DNA of 64,000 nucleotides from Blastomyces gilchristii SLH14081 (GCF_000003855.2 NW_003101665.1:186001-250000); one strand, 5' to 3'; counted from the stretch's first letter, positions 1 through 10,508 are shown. Notes: generated from the letters alone by a model not told the origin. Numbers and translations are program-made.

Positions 1-460
1 TTATTTCAAAGTTACTGTATTTATAAAGTATATCAATTGCTGAATCAGAATCAATAAATTGATCAGTAATAGTAACAGTAATTGTATCAGTAGCTGATAT
101 TTCAATATTATTAGTAACTAACTTATCAGAATTCTCTTGATTATCATTTTCAGAAATATTCTTCTCAGCAGCTGCTTTCAAAAGCCACTTAATATACTTA
201 ATATTATCAGCAGCATTCTCATTATATGACTCTGTCTTTAGAGAATATTAGTTTTTATAATGATAGAGACATCAAAAGTAATAAACTTACTGAAAATAGT
301 AATACTTCTTCATCAGAAGTATCAATATCTGAATCACTATCAGTGAAATCTTCATTTACAGTTTTCAGAAAAGAAGAGTATTGATCATTCTCAGATTCTT
401 GTCTAGAGACAGATAATAGATAGTGTTTCAGATTTTAATTAAACAGACATGATATTTTAC
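1..460 (-). pseudogene. Unidentified gene fragment with a probable intron, cut by the left edge
   Basis: I do not recognise the product. On the minus strand, codons are open from about 246 down to position 1 (some 80 residues, including a surviving TGG Trp codon), and the frame leaves the window. Upstream, a second open stretch from about 455 to 291 is rich in Asp, Glu and Ser. The two are separated by a 55-nt segment (290 to 236) that starts GTAAGT, has CTAAT about 12 nt before its end, and ends AAAG. Removing it joins the two stretches in phase. Length, donor and branch site fit a fungal intron; the AAG acceptor is less usual. The composition is hydrophilic and low in complexity, like a linker or an acidic regulatory region. 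No ATG is convincing. It is much less damaged than the transposons, so it may be a low-copy gene or one end of a DNA transposon. Confidence 0.4.
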
Positions 461-1559
461 TTTCTGATATAATTTGTAGAAAAAAGTTGTGTAGTTGAAA
501 AGATATGAATGAAGTGAATAAGCAGTCTTGATAAAATAAAGAGATGAGATTGAATTACTGAAAAGAGATATATTAATAAGAGCTGTAATCAGTGACAATC
601 TATATCAATTTAATATTAAGAATCAAACTACTATATTTCTATTCATATTACAAATTTATCAGAGTTCTATCAAGATTCTGAAAATGAATATTGTCATGAA
701 TTCTGCTCTACTAGATCTCTCTGAACTCTCTCATCTGATAGATTTAATGAGATAAATTGCTGATTTCAAAAGAAATCTGATATTAATATATCTGAACATA
801 GAATAAATATAATGATAGTAATAGTGAATACCAGTCAGATGAGAAGAAGTCAAACTCATTACTGATATCAAGCAGTCTGTTAAAAAGATGTCACTGAACT
901 CAGCATTCAGATGTAGAAATGTATAAGAAGGAAATTCAGCTGACAGAGCAGTGTCTGTGTCTGAAGATAAAATAAATGTATTTTCTTTCTTTTAACAAAG
1001 ATAATTTGAATTGAACAGTTGTAAGTATGATAAAAATAAAGAATAAAACATTATACATCTTTTTATTCAGCAGAATAATAATACTGAATACAATTAAAAC
1101 ATGAAAGTTCTGAACTCTCAAAGAAATGAAGATAAGTAGTATTAGATTTTAGTAAATATATCAACTTTTCAGTGAGATATCTTAGAAGAATTTGAAACTT
1201 TTCAGTGAGATATTAAAATTTTTTTGACTAACTTAGCTAATCATTTATTAATATAGAATCATATTCAATAGAAGAAGATAAAGAGCAGAGAAAGTTCAGT
1301 GATAATTAAATTATATAACTGCTATGAAGAATTAATTATCTTTGAATACTTCTGTGATTCATTTACTGCTGAAAAGTTCTTTCTGGTTTTTTACTGAGTG
1401 TAAGAAATCATTGACTTTGATTGATTCTCTGAGTGAGAACAATGATATATGAAATGTAAGTTAAATATTCATTAGTTAAAGATATTAAATTGAAAACTTC
1501 AGATTGAAAAACTAGAAACTGATTCTGAAAAATAGAGATATATATCAATCTTACAACCC
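461..1559. other. Decayed AT-rich sequence, no firm gene
   Basis: Nothing is identified with confidence. A minus-strand frame is open from about 960 to 745 (roughly 72 codons, no good start) and is hydrophobic towards its end; it may be a piece of a decayed gene or a shadow. Around 1150-1225 a 16-nt string (CTTTTCAGTGAGATAT) occurs twice, 38 nt apart. The stretch has the same high TGA/TCA content as the transposons. Confidence 0.4.
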
Positions 1560-1835
1560 AGGTTAAAATATTTAATAATACTGATATAAATGAAAATTCT
1601 GCTGCAGCTATATTACAATGATAAAATATTCTGACATTCTAAGATCTGATGAGTGATATTTCTGAATATCAGCAAATTGTCAGAGATGACTTTGCTGAGA
1701 TAATTCAGAATACTCTGACAGTAAAAAAGAGATATCTGGTGAAAGATGTACAGAAGAAGATGTGAAAAAAGATTAAATTTTCAGAAACACTTCTGATAAA
1801 AGGCAGATCAGTGATGTAGAGATTTCCAACATAAT
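1560..1835 (+). pseudogene. Unidentified coding-like fragment
   Basis: One plus-strand frame reads through about 90 codons with only a handful of stops, mostly TGA where Trp or Arg is plausible. The middle part (about 1650-1790) is uninterrupted and looks like folded protein: acidic and hydrophobic residues followed by a basic segment. No family is recognised and there is no clear start. It sits between untraceable AT-rich sequence and the (TTTC) repeat at 2275. It could be an exon of the gene at 2744, but nothing seen here proves a link. Confidence 0.25.
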
Positions 1836-2274
1836 CTATTTATATTTCAATATATTTAGTTTTCTATGAGTTTTATATATAAATTAGTTAATATATACTT
1901 TAATATACATAATTAAAATATACCTGTCTTAATATTTGCTGAAGAAAGTTGTTATATTCTCTATCTTGCAATTTGTATAGTTATGACTGTAGAGAATTCA
2001 CTGATTTCACTGTATTAGAAAATCTTGAATTCTGTAGATATATTTCTGACAGTGCATTGAACACTTGTTCCTAGTTAATAGAAATGATTTTATATTCAAA
2101 ATAGCTGTAATTCATTCAGTGATAGCCTGTGTAGAAAGTATTAAGATATGAATAAAATCTATCAGATATGCTGATTGCACTCAGAGATGAAATATGAAAG
2201 TATTTGCATTCATTGTATAATAACCTGCAAAGATGAATTAATAATATATATAAGAAGAATAACTTATCATCTTC

Positions 2275-2278
2275 TTTT

Positions 2279-2311
<33 letters not shown>

Positions 2312-2314
2312 TTC
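2275..2314 (+). repeat. (TTTC)n microsatellite
   Basis: About nine near-perfect TTTC units followed by a short CTT run. It is a pyrimidine-only tract with no gene over it; the open frame crossing it is explained by the simple repeat. Confidence 0.9.
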
Positions 2315-2490
2315 TTGCAATTATATCACAATGCAAATATTGATTTTTTCAGTTCACTCAGCTCTTCTCATCTTCAGCAAGATTAGTATTCTGCCAGTTG
2401 TAATAGAAAGCTTTGAATATCAACAGTTCTAATGTCAAGATATCTAATGTGCATAGTATACTAAGAATGTCAGTGATCTATTATTTCATT

Positions 2491-2735
2491 CAACAGCAGC
2501 AGTAACAGCAATAACAGCAACAGTAATAATAGTAACAGCAATAACAGTAACAGTAATAACAGTAATATCAACAGCAGCAGCAGCAATAGCAGCAGCAGCA
2601 GTAACAGCAGCAGCAGCAGCAGCAACAACAGCAGTAATAACAGCAGCAACAACAGCAGCAACAACAGCAGTAATAACAGCAACAATAGCAGTAATAACAG
2701 CAGTAACAACAGCAGCAACAACAGCAGCAGCAATA
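2491..2735 (+). repeat. CAG/CAA/TAA trinucleotide tract
   Basis: About 80 tandem triplets, nearly all CAG, CAA or TAA in a single plus-strand phase, with rare TAG. Read in that phase it would be polyglutamine in which many CAA codons have become TAA. TAA is far more common than TAG, so the two Gln codons are not equally affected. The phase differs from the open frame that starts at 2744, so it is not an N-terminal extension of that frame as it stands. On the minus strand it gives meaningless poly-Leu and Ala/Val frames. Confidence 0.85.
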
Positions 2736-2743
2736 ACATCAAA

Positions 2744-3426
2744 ATGGCTGAAGACACTCTTAAGTGTATGTATGCAGCAGCAGTAAAAGCACAAGAGAAA
2801 GAGGCAGCAAGCAGGCTGAATACTCTCATCAAATCTAGCAAGTCAATGATGTGCAAGCACTGTATCTTATATATTTTTCCTCATTATATTGAATCTGTTT
2901 GTGACAAAGTTGAAGAAAGTATATTGAATCTGTTTGTGACAAAGTTGAAGAAAGTATAAAGTCATGTTCAAACTGTAACTATGAAAAGAAAGATTGCATG
3001 ATATACTCTGATGAATTCAATAATGAAATTGAAAACCTGGTCTGAACTCATGAGTTTTATCTTGTCATCTCAACAGCTATGAAGAAATCAGTCAAGTCAG
3101 CCATGCTGAAGACAGTGAAGGATTTATTCAAGCAAATCAAGGAAGCAAAGACACACTGGCAGGAAGCAGAAAATCAAAAAATGAAGAGTATAGCTATCAC
3201 ATTGAAAGCCTTAAATATGTCTATCAGTCTCACTGAAAAAGTCAAACTTGAAATTGAGAAGATTAAGTTGAATATTGAAAGAGTCAAATTGAAGATTAAA
3301 AAGAAGAAAATTGCTGTGAAGAAGAAGAAAATCATCATTGAAAAGAGAAAATTGAATATTGAAAATACAAAGCTTACTATTCAGCAGAAGATCTTGAGAT
3401 TGATTAACAATCATTATAAGAGTTAA
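2744..3426 (+). pseudogene. Cys-motif / coiled-coil protein, broken by a 35-bp duplication
   Basis: The frame opens at ATG 2744. It carries a CxxC pair near residue 37, then after the second copy of an exact 35-bp tandem repeat it shifts frame and stops. If one repeat copy is ignored, the frame continues in phase through a second Cys cluster (CSNC followed by a Cys six residues later), one in-frame TGA at 3043-3045, and then ATG 3079 and a 115-codon open stretch. That stretch is a Lys/Ile/Leu-rich coiled coil with seven-residue periodicity (KVKLEIE, KIKLNIE, RVKLKIK and so on, about residues 54-110 of the stretch). Two Cys groups followed by a long basic coiled coil resemble hypothetical fungal proteins, but I cannot name a family. 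The same frame also continues past the TAA at 3424-3426. It has few RIP-type stops, so it was probably low in copy number. Confidence 0.5.
2888..2957 (+). repeat. Exact 35-bp tandem duplication
   Basis: Positions 2888-2922 and 2923-2957 are identical. Because 35 is not a multiple of three, the duplication shifts the frame of the Cys/coiled-coil gene. Perfect identity between the copies in an otherwise heavily mutated region indicates a recent event, later than most of the C-to-T decay. Confidence 0.95.
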
Positions 3427-4081
3427 AAAGTGATAATGAAGAATCTCACAAACTTGATCAACAGTGTTAGAGAGAAAGCACAGTGTATTTTCATTGAAAT
3501 ATATGAAATAATAAACTGATTTGAAATAATTATCAAACTTCTCAGTAATACAGTTGATGAGAGTAGTAGTGATAAGAAATCTGTTAATAGTGATAATTCT
3601 CTTTCTCTCTCTGCAACTCTCATCAGTCTCTCTATTATCACTGTCAATTCTTCCTCTCTCTTCTTCTTCAATCTTCTGACTTCAATGAGTGTTCTGAGTC
3701 TCTGAACTTATGAAACAATTACTGAAACAGTAAGCTAGAGTCAGTGAAATGATTCCCAGATTTATTCAGAGATTAATAATTATATAGACTTTCAAATACT
3801 CAGCATCTGATCACTCTGAAATCTCAACTCTCAAATATCAGATAACTGATGACAGTGTCTCTCAGATCATGAGTAATCTGCAAACCTCAATTCACAAGTT
3901 CAGTGATATGGTCAATGAGAGCAACATGACTAGAAATGAAGACTATGAAAGAAACTTGATTCAGTCAATTTGAGAGGATTTAGATAGAAGTGTCTGTGAT
4001 TTTCAATAGAGAATGATACTGATAAATGAGATGATTTTTAGAATTAGTAGTTATATAGATTGAATTCAGTGACATCATTAA
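3427..4081 (+). pseudogene. Possible C-terminal continuation of the Cys/coiled-coil gene
   Basis: Directly after the TAA at 3424-3426 the same frame stays open through ATG 3436 and on to about 3690 with a single TGA (3517-3519). It encodes an Ile/Asn/Ser-rich stretch with an acidic Ser/Asp/Lys segment. From 3788 a different frame (phase 2) is coherent for 98 codons, with three TGA and one TAG before a final TAA at 4079-4081; the TGAs sit where Trp would be plausible. A frameshift or a lost intron between about 3690 and 3790 would join them. It could be the end of the 2744 gene (about 430 residues in all) or a separate small gene. Product unknown. Confidence 0.35.
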
Positions 4082-4268
4082 TATAATAATTGATTTTTTC
4101 AGTTTATTACTTATTTACAGTGATTCCATCATTCATTCATCATTATACTATGATTTACAGCTCGGCGACCGTGTCGCTGATTGAAATGATGGAACAACCA
4201 TAATCCGGTCGTGTAATAACCCTACGTTCTTTTCATATGGTATTAAGCTCTTTGTAGCTAGCTTCATC
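4082..4268. other. Small GC-richer island flanking a MITE
   Basis: Positions 4158-4226 retain CpG-rich text unlike the surroundings, including a 5-bp-stem, 3-nt-loop hairpin GCGAC CGT GTCGC at 4165-4177. An 11-bp inverted repeat (TTCCATCATT near 4124 and AATGATGGAA near 4186) frames part of it. No gene is visible. It may be the end of another DNA transposon or unique host sequence spared from repeat-directed mutation. Confidence 0.35.
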
Positions 4269-4293
4269 TAGACTGGCCGGATTTGATCTCATT
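4269..4293 (+). mobile_element. Left end of an older MITE-like element, split by a younger MITE
   Basis: TAGACTGGCCG, the terminal sequence of the MITE family, occurs at 4269 only 25 bp before a second copy of the same terminus at 4294. Sequence resembling the MITE interior (a TCTGATCT-type motif, then CATTTCTTAACATAAG) resumes after the inner copy at 4800-4860. This suggests an inner MITE inserted into an outer relative whose right terminus I cannot find. Confidence 0.45.
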
Positions 4294-4799
4294 TAGACTG
4301 GCCGCTGAGACCATGAATTTCACATTTGATCTCATTTAATCTGATCTCATACATTTCCTGACATGAATCTCACTGAGACTAGTCATTAAAAAAACGTACA
4401 AAGTAACTATATATCAGATCTTAAAATGAAACCATAACTTGAAAAAAATGAGAAAGTAGTCTTATTTAATCTCATTTAATCTTATTCTTGATACAAAGTT
4501 ACTATTTTTAGACATTTTAAGAGTTTTTTTAGATTATTTTTAATTTTTTAAAAAGTAACACTTTTTAATAATATTTAAATAAGATTTAAAGTCATTTAAA
4601 GTAATAAAAATAATTTAAATTAAGAAGTGAAAATTATAATCTCATTTAAAAAATATAATAAGAGTAGATAATAAGTCTTACTGAGACAGTATAAAACTAC
4701 TATTTAATATTAAAACTGTGTAATGAGATCAGTTAAATTGATAATAAAACTATTAAAAAATCTGATTCTAGTCTCAGATATAGTTATATAGTCAGTCTA
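4294..4799 (-). mobile_element. hAT-type MITE, copy 1
   Basis: A 506-bp non-coding element bounded by TAGACTGGCCGC and GTCAGTCTA. It is flanked by ATCTCATT on the left and GTTTCATT on the right; the two 8-mers differ only by transitions, so they fit a decayed 8-bp target duplication. It has the same length and internal motifs (ACATTTTAAG, GTAACACTTTTTAATAATA) as the copies at 19959, 21551, 26765 and 30009, and lies in reverse orientation to the last three. There is no transposase frame. 8-bp duplications and TAG...CTA ends fit hAT-type transposition in trans. Confidence 0.75.
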
Positions 4800-5349
4800 G
4801 TTTCATTTAATCTGATCTTATACATTTCTTAACATAAGTCTCATCAGAATCAAGTATTAAAAAAATCTGAAAATAAATTATTTCTGAGAGAAATGATGTG
4901 AAAGATGACTAGATTTAATTCAAGAATAGTAAAATAAAAGTAATTTCTTAGAATAAACTGTAAAAAATAATCATTCTTTTAAAATCAGAATAAGACTGAG
5001 ACTGAAGATTAAATTTAATCTTATTCAGTTTATTCAGTAATTACTTATATAATCAGAATTTAGTAATAATTATTAATAATACTTATAAAATAACTAAATA
5101 TATTCTTGTATAAGTTTATTCTTTATTTTCTTATAAAAACTACACTTCTCTGATATACTATAATCAGAGATATTAAACTATATAATACTTTTATATTTTA
5201 TAATTACAAGTATCTTAATTATTTCTTCTTATAATTATTGCTGATAATAGTAATAAATATTTCAACTTAAGTTGAACTTTTACTTTATTCTTATCTCTAT
5301 TAATAAAATTATTAGAATATTATATATTATCAGTGTAACAGTTAAATAT
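4800..5349. other. Decayed sequence between MITE and chromovirus
   Basis: The first 60 bp resemble MITE interior (see the outer MITE remnant); the rest is AT-rich with no frame or motif recognised. It ends in AATAT (5345-5349), the target duplication of the next element. Confidence 0.5.
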
Positions 5350-5657
5350 TGTGACGGGCTGCGCCCGATCAATTATATAGACTATTTCATTACACTTCAC
5401 AGATTTCAATCACTTCATTCTCAAACACATACACTCTGATTCTCAGCCATTCTCAATCACTGATCCTCAGCTGCTATGAACACGCGTATATTCTCCTGCT
5501 CTGAAGCTTCATCATGTACATCACTACATACATGTATAAATATTCATCTTGATCACTGATTCTTGCACTTTCTCTTTCTTTTCTTCTCTAATGTTTTTAT
5601 CTTTATTATATAAGACCTATAATATTATACTGATCTATTCAGTGTAGGTCTCTTACA
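5350..5657 (+). repeat. 5' LTR of G1-a
   Basis: Starts TGTGACGGGC and ends CTCTTACA. A TATAAATA box at 5535 is followed by a pyrimidine-rich run (CTTTCTCTTTCTTTTCTTCTC type), a usual fungal initiator context, ending at AATGTTTTTAT (5590-5600). That is the segment complementary to the primer site and so the likely 5' end of the transcript. A second TATATAAG lies at about 5609. Confidence 0.9.
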
Positions 5658-5670
5658 CTATAAAAATGTT
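5590..5670 (+). promoter_or_regulatory. Probable self-priming pair (LTR segment and primer-binding site), G1-a
   Basis: ATAAAAATGTT at 5660-5670, beginning 3 nt inside the 5' LTR end, pairs with AATGTTTTTAT at 5590-5600 within the LTR (nine Watson-Crick pairs and two G-U wobbles). In Tf1 the first bases of the transcript fold back onto the primer site in just this geometry. In G1-b the LTR has C where G1-a has A, and the primer site has G where G1-a has T, so pairing is kept. No match to initiator Met tRNA is visible. Confidence 0.65.
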
Positions 5671-5939
5671 CATTATCTTCTCATCAGAAATGATTATTCA
5701 TCAAGAAATATTCAAACACATGACAATGTGTAAGAAATAGAGAAACAGTCAAACAGTTAAGTGAACACTGAGTTCTCAGATAGTTCTTAGATAGAAGCTT
5801 GCTTATCAGTCACTCTGATCTTACAACAAGATCTTATGAAGAGAATAAGATCTTATAAGAGAATATCAGTGAAAGACCTGAGAGTTCTGACACTCAGATG
5901 TATAAGAATATAATTATATATCTGACAATTGATATAATC

Positions 5940-7110
5940 ATGTCTAATGATAATATGAAACTCTCAAATATAAGTATAGATGCAGTGTCACAGTGACTCT
6001 GAGTAATGTTGAAACTACAATAATAATAAATAGCTGATATACATGCAACTCAACAACATCAATACAAAGAGATTTAATAACTAACTCACATAATTTCAAC
6101 ATCTACAGAATTGAATACAAAAGTACTGAAAGAATGCTTAGATACTTTTATATATTTTAATACTTCTGATCTCACTCTCTACTCATCATGAAGAATGAAA
6201 ATGCTCATGAAACTAAGTGTAGATGAAGATGTTATCAGTTCATTAATCAATTAAGATTAGTATATTAATGAATAATTAAAAGATTATATAAAACAGAAGT
6301 TTTATTCATGAATGAAAGTATATGAATCAGTGTTATAAACATCTGATAATATTATGAAATATCTTGATATTCTGTTCTAAGACACTGCTATATAACAGAA
6401 AGTATTAGATTGACTACAGAGTGTCTAATAGAGAAATATTTCTCTTATAATATTCATCTCTGACTTTAACACTAAGATTCTAGAAGCAGATGATCAATCT
6501 TGAAAGAATTGAATAAAGATTAGTATACTCAAGAAGACATTAACTTTCAAACTCTTACAAGCTCTTATAAGTGCAGATGAAGATCAGACTTATGAAGACT
6601 TCTGCACACAGCTCTGAACAATGAATGATCATCTTACTAAGCTCAAGAATATATAGAACAGTGATAGAACATATTATATCTCAGCAACTGATACACTCAC
6701 ACTGAGAAATAATAATGATGCAGATGCTATGAATTGAATAGACTTGAATATCTATACATAAGCAAGAGTCTCTGCTGTTCAGACAGACTTCTGAGTCTCT
6801 GAGATCACTCTCAAAGAAGTCACTGATTGATATCAATATAAAGTATGTATTAACTGTAACTGATCAGAACACATTGCTTTCAACTATCAATTAATCTATA
6901 TATCTTCATACTTGAGAGAAAGATCAGCATCTTCTCATTTAAAGAATGAATCAGTGTCTGTTCACATCAACTACATTACATTAGAGAAAGATTCAGAAGA
7001 TAACTATAAGAATGCTCTGATGAAACAGAAAAAAGATTAGCTTCTGTTCAAATTTGTAAACAGAAGCTTGAAGAGATCAGATAATAATGATTTAAAGAGA
7101 AGATAACAAT
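5940..7110 (+). pseudogene. gag: gag of G1-a
   Basis: Begins at ATG 5940 and is aligned by eye with the G1-b copy at 28532. The frame is broken by TGA, TAA and TAG throughout. A single CCHC zinc knuckle lies at about 6846-6887: Cys-x2-Cys-x4-His survive and the last Cys is now Tyr. The G1-b copy keeps that last Cys but has lost the second, so the two together show all four ligands. Gag would form the virus-like particle and bind the element RNA. Confidence 0.75.
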
Positions 7111-7620
7111 GAATATGATTCTTATATCTACTGTGATTGATAACATGTATAATATGAAAGTCATAATAGATAGTAATCTATGTCACTATATAATGATAAA
7201 ATCTTCAGTTGTAAGATATTATAATCTTCAGTGTATTTCTTTATTAAAACCTTGACTTCTCACAGAATTTGATGATTCAAAAGACATTTGTACTTATTAC
7301 ATGATGAAGCTGATCATAGATGTGAGAGAATATTAACATGAAGATGTCTATGCATATGAAGTTGATAATCATGATTACAATCTTATATTAGAACTTACCT
7401 GACTATCTGAATAAGACATCTTATTAAATGCTTAAAACAAAAGCTTGATATTCTCTAATAATGATAGAATTCACAAAGATGATATTCACAAGACTATTGA
7501 TCTGACACAGATCTCTGTCAATATCTATGAAATGCTTAGAAAAAGAAGTTACTGAAAGAATCACTGATAGCAGAATTATATATCAATCTATTTCATCAGT
7601 CTGACTGATATTAAAAAGGC
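7111..7620 (+). pseudogene. pol: Aspartic protease region of G1-a pol
   Basis: An IDS-type active-site segment lies at about 7160-7175 (the Asp-Ser pair is present and the following Gly is lost, as often happens when GGN is hit), followed by a conserved Met-Ile-Lys-Ser-Ser-Val-Val-Arg-Tyr-Tyr block. This is the expected place for the protease that cleaves Gag-Pol. The remainder is a linker full of stops leading into reverse transcriptase. Confidence 0.6.
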
Positions 7621-7819
7621 TCTAGAAAAATTATTCAATATTATAATAACAGATTCTTGTACAAAACTCTCTCAATAATATTATGAATATTCAGATATCT
7701 TCTGATAAGATAATATTATAAATATATTCTTCTTACAAGATTCTGAAGTGAATCACAGTATCAAGTTAGAGAAAAAGAATGATAAGAATTCTAAACTATT
7801 ATAAGACTCTCTTTATAAC

Positions 7820-8440
7820 ATGTTCTGAGATGAACTTCTTCTTCTTCAAAAGACACTCAATGATCTATTAAATAAAGAATTTATATACATTAGTAACTCT
7901 TCTACTGCAGCCTCTATTCTTTTTGTAAAGAAATCAGATGAAGAACTCTGATTCTGTGTGAATTACTGAGATCTGAACAGATTGACAAAGAAAGATCAAT
8001 ATCTCTTATCTCTCATCAATGAAACCCTAGCACAGATTGAGTAAGCTCAATGATTTATAAAACTAGATATTGTTGCTGCATTTCATAAGATTCATATCAC
8101 TGAAGAAGATGAATGACTTACAGTATTTTAAACATATTATAGTCTCTTTGAATGAATAGTCACACTCTTTGAACTGACTAACATTCTCAGTATATTTCAG
8201 AAGTATATCAACTGAGTGCTCTGAGATTTTCTTAATAAGTTTGTATCTACTTATCTAGATGATATTCTCATCTTTACTAATAAATTCAGAAAAGAATATC
8301 AAGAGTATGTGTGAAAGATATTACAATGACTACAAGAAGTAGAACTACTGATAGATATTAATAAGTATGATTTTAAAGTCAAGAGTATCAAGTATCTGGG
8401 TTTTATTATAGAAGCTGATAAGAGGATTTGAATGAATTCT
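7820..8440 (+). pseudogene. pol: Reverse transcriptase of G1-a
   Basis: Fingers and palm motifs are readable in one frame: a leader ending in an AASILF-VKK segment, FCVNY-x-DLN (the x, normally Arg, is TGA), an SLINE-type block, LD-IVAAFHKI and TYLDDILIF at about 8249-8272 with both catalytic Asp residues intact. Every interruption is a single stop at a Trp or Arg position, showing transition-only decay. The domain has the normal Ty3/gypsy length of about 200 residues. Confidence 0.9.
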
Positions 8441-8559
8441 GAGAAAGTCTCTATCATTGTTGAATAAGAAGCTTTATATACTATGAAAGATGTATGAAGC
8501 TTCATCAGATTTATTAACTTCTATCAGTGATTTATATAAAACTTCTCAGATATTGCAAG

Positions 8560-9060
8560 ATCACTTACAGATCTTACTAAGAAAGACTCAGTATTTCAAT
8601 AATCAGTGAATACTGAAGCTGTATTTACACAGATGAAGAAGATATTCATTAATACTTCTCTACTGATAATATTTGATTCTGATTATAAGACAGTTATTGA
8701 AGCTGATTTCTCTGACTATATAATAGAAGAAGTGATATTGCAATATAATGATAAAGAGATTCTATGATTATATATCTTCATATCTAAGAAACTGAGTTTC
8801 ACTGAATACAATTATAAGATCTATGACAAGGAACTTCTTGTAATTATATACTGTTTAGAAGAATGAGACTCTGAACTCTGAAGTATCTCTGAATTTGAGA
8901 TAGTCACAGATTATAAGAATCTCAAATACTTCATAACTATCTGTAAACTCACTGAATGATAGATATAATAATCTGAGTTCTTAAGCTGCTTTTATTTTAC
9001 AATACACTATCATTCTGATAGCCAGAACTTGATGATAGATGTTCTCTTACAATGAGAGCA
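8560..9060 (+). pseudogene. pol: RNase H of G1-a
   Basis: Directly follows reverse transcriptase. Visible motifs are a FDSDYKTVIEADFSDY block (about 8672-8720; the first Asp of the DEDD set lies in EADFSD), an ISKKLSFTEYNYKIYDKELL block (about 8780-8850, catalytic Glu) and EIVTDYKNLKYF (about 8898-8935, catalytic Asp). It would degrade template RNA during cDNA synthesis. Confidence 0.85.
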
Positions 9061-9499
9061 AGATATATTATCTGATGTAACAGATACTCACTGAATGAAC
9101 TGAGAGCATCAGCTCTTGAATCTGAAGATACTAGTTAATCAAGATGAAACAGTTCATGACACTATACATGCTTCTTCAGTTAAAACTGTTATTGATATCT
9201 TCACTTTCTCTACACTGAATGAACTGTGATATACAGCAGCTCAGATGAATGAACTTCTTCAGACTCTCATTGAAGCAGTATATCAAGAAACACTCTGATT
9301 TCTCTCAGAACTATATATAAGAATTGATATCTCAGAATGTTCAATTGATAATAATAATACTTTATAATTCTGTGAATGATACTGAGTCTCTCACTCTGAA
9401 CCCTTATACACTCAGATAATATAAGAGATGTATAATTCATATATAACTGATTATTCAGGCTGTAAATAACTGTATAGAATGATCTTCTAAGAGTTCTAC

Positions 9500-10470
9500 T
9501 GACTCAAGATATTAAACAGTATCAGACACTTTATCTGAAACTGCAATCACTGTTCTTCTATTATCTCATAAAAGAACTGTAGAAAAGATCTATTAAAATC
9601 ACTTAATATCTCTGATAGAATCTGATGAGATGTAGTAATTAACTTCACTGTTAATCTATCTGAGAGTAAGAATTATAGAAACATTCTGATCATTGTGAAT
9701 TAACTGAGTAAAGATATAATATTGAAATCTTGTAATAAGATAAATACTGAATAAGTCACTAAAGCTTTTCTACAGAGCCTGTTCTATCAGATATATAAAT
9801 TACTGAGATCTATAGTATCAGATTAAGATTATTAATTTGTGAGCACTCTCTGAATAAGAATCTGTTAAGTTCTCAAGATTACATGCTATCTATCAACTGT
9901 CTATCATTCTAAGACTGATAATGTATCAGAACAGACAATTCAGACTGTGAAGAATTATCTTTGAAAGTTCTGTAATCACTTATAAGACAATTAGTATGAT
10001 CTTCTTCTACATACAGAGATTACTATTAACAGTTAAGATACTATTTCAACAGATATAAGTCTGTTCTTTCTTACACATAGATATTATATAAAAGTGTTGA
10101 ATCTTCTAGAGATCACACAGTTTATATCAGATCTCTGCAGTTCAATTCAGATCACTGATAATATAGTAATGAAACTCTGAGATATCTGTGATTAAGCAGA
10201 GGTCTTCATGACAACTGTGAAACAAGATCAAGAGAATTAAATCAATGTTCACTGAGATCTCACTGAACAATATAAGATAGAAGATCTGATATGATTGAAT
10301 CTTAAGAATATATGAATCATATATTCATCTTATACACTAGATTATCATCATATCAAGTATAAAGTGATAGAAGTTCTAGATAGTCATAACTACTGTCTTA
10401 ACATATTATCAGAGATTTATAATGTATTTCATACAAGCTTGCTCTGCTGTATTATCACTAATCTGTTCTC
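9500..10470 (+). pseudogene. pol: Integrase of G1-a
   Basis: The His-His-Cys-Cys zinc-binding end is seen at about 9520-9545 (CNHC), with catalytic Asp at about 9631 (DVVINFTVNLS) and about 9821 (IVSD), and catalytic Glu at about 9930 (VSEQTIQTVKNYL). A C-terminal stretch (about 10300-10440) reads like the GPY/F module, with LDYHHIKYKVIEVLD then NVFHTSLL. It would insert the cDNA and make the 5-bp duplication observed. Confidence 0.85.
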
Positions 10471-10508
10471 TTCTCAACTGACTTCTGACTGACACTCATC
10501 AGATATCA

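Noticed and set aside
2470..2856. Long poly-Leu and Ala/Val open frames on the minus strand
   Set aside because: They are the reverse reading of the CAG/CAA/TAA triplet tract and have no protein-like composition.
7820..8420. TGA read as Trp (alternative genetic code), because TGA so often stands at Trp positions
   Set aside because: TGA equally replaces Arg (for instance in the DYR-x-LN motif), and TAA/TAG stops occur as well. The pattern is that of transition mutation, and it varies between copies of the same element.
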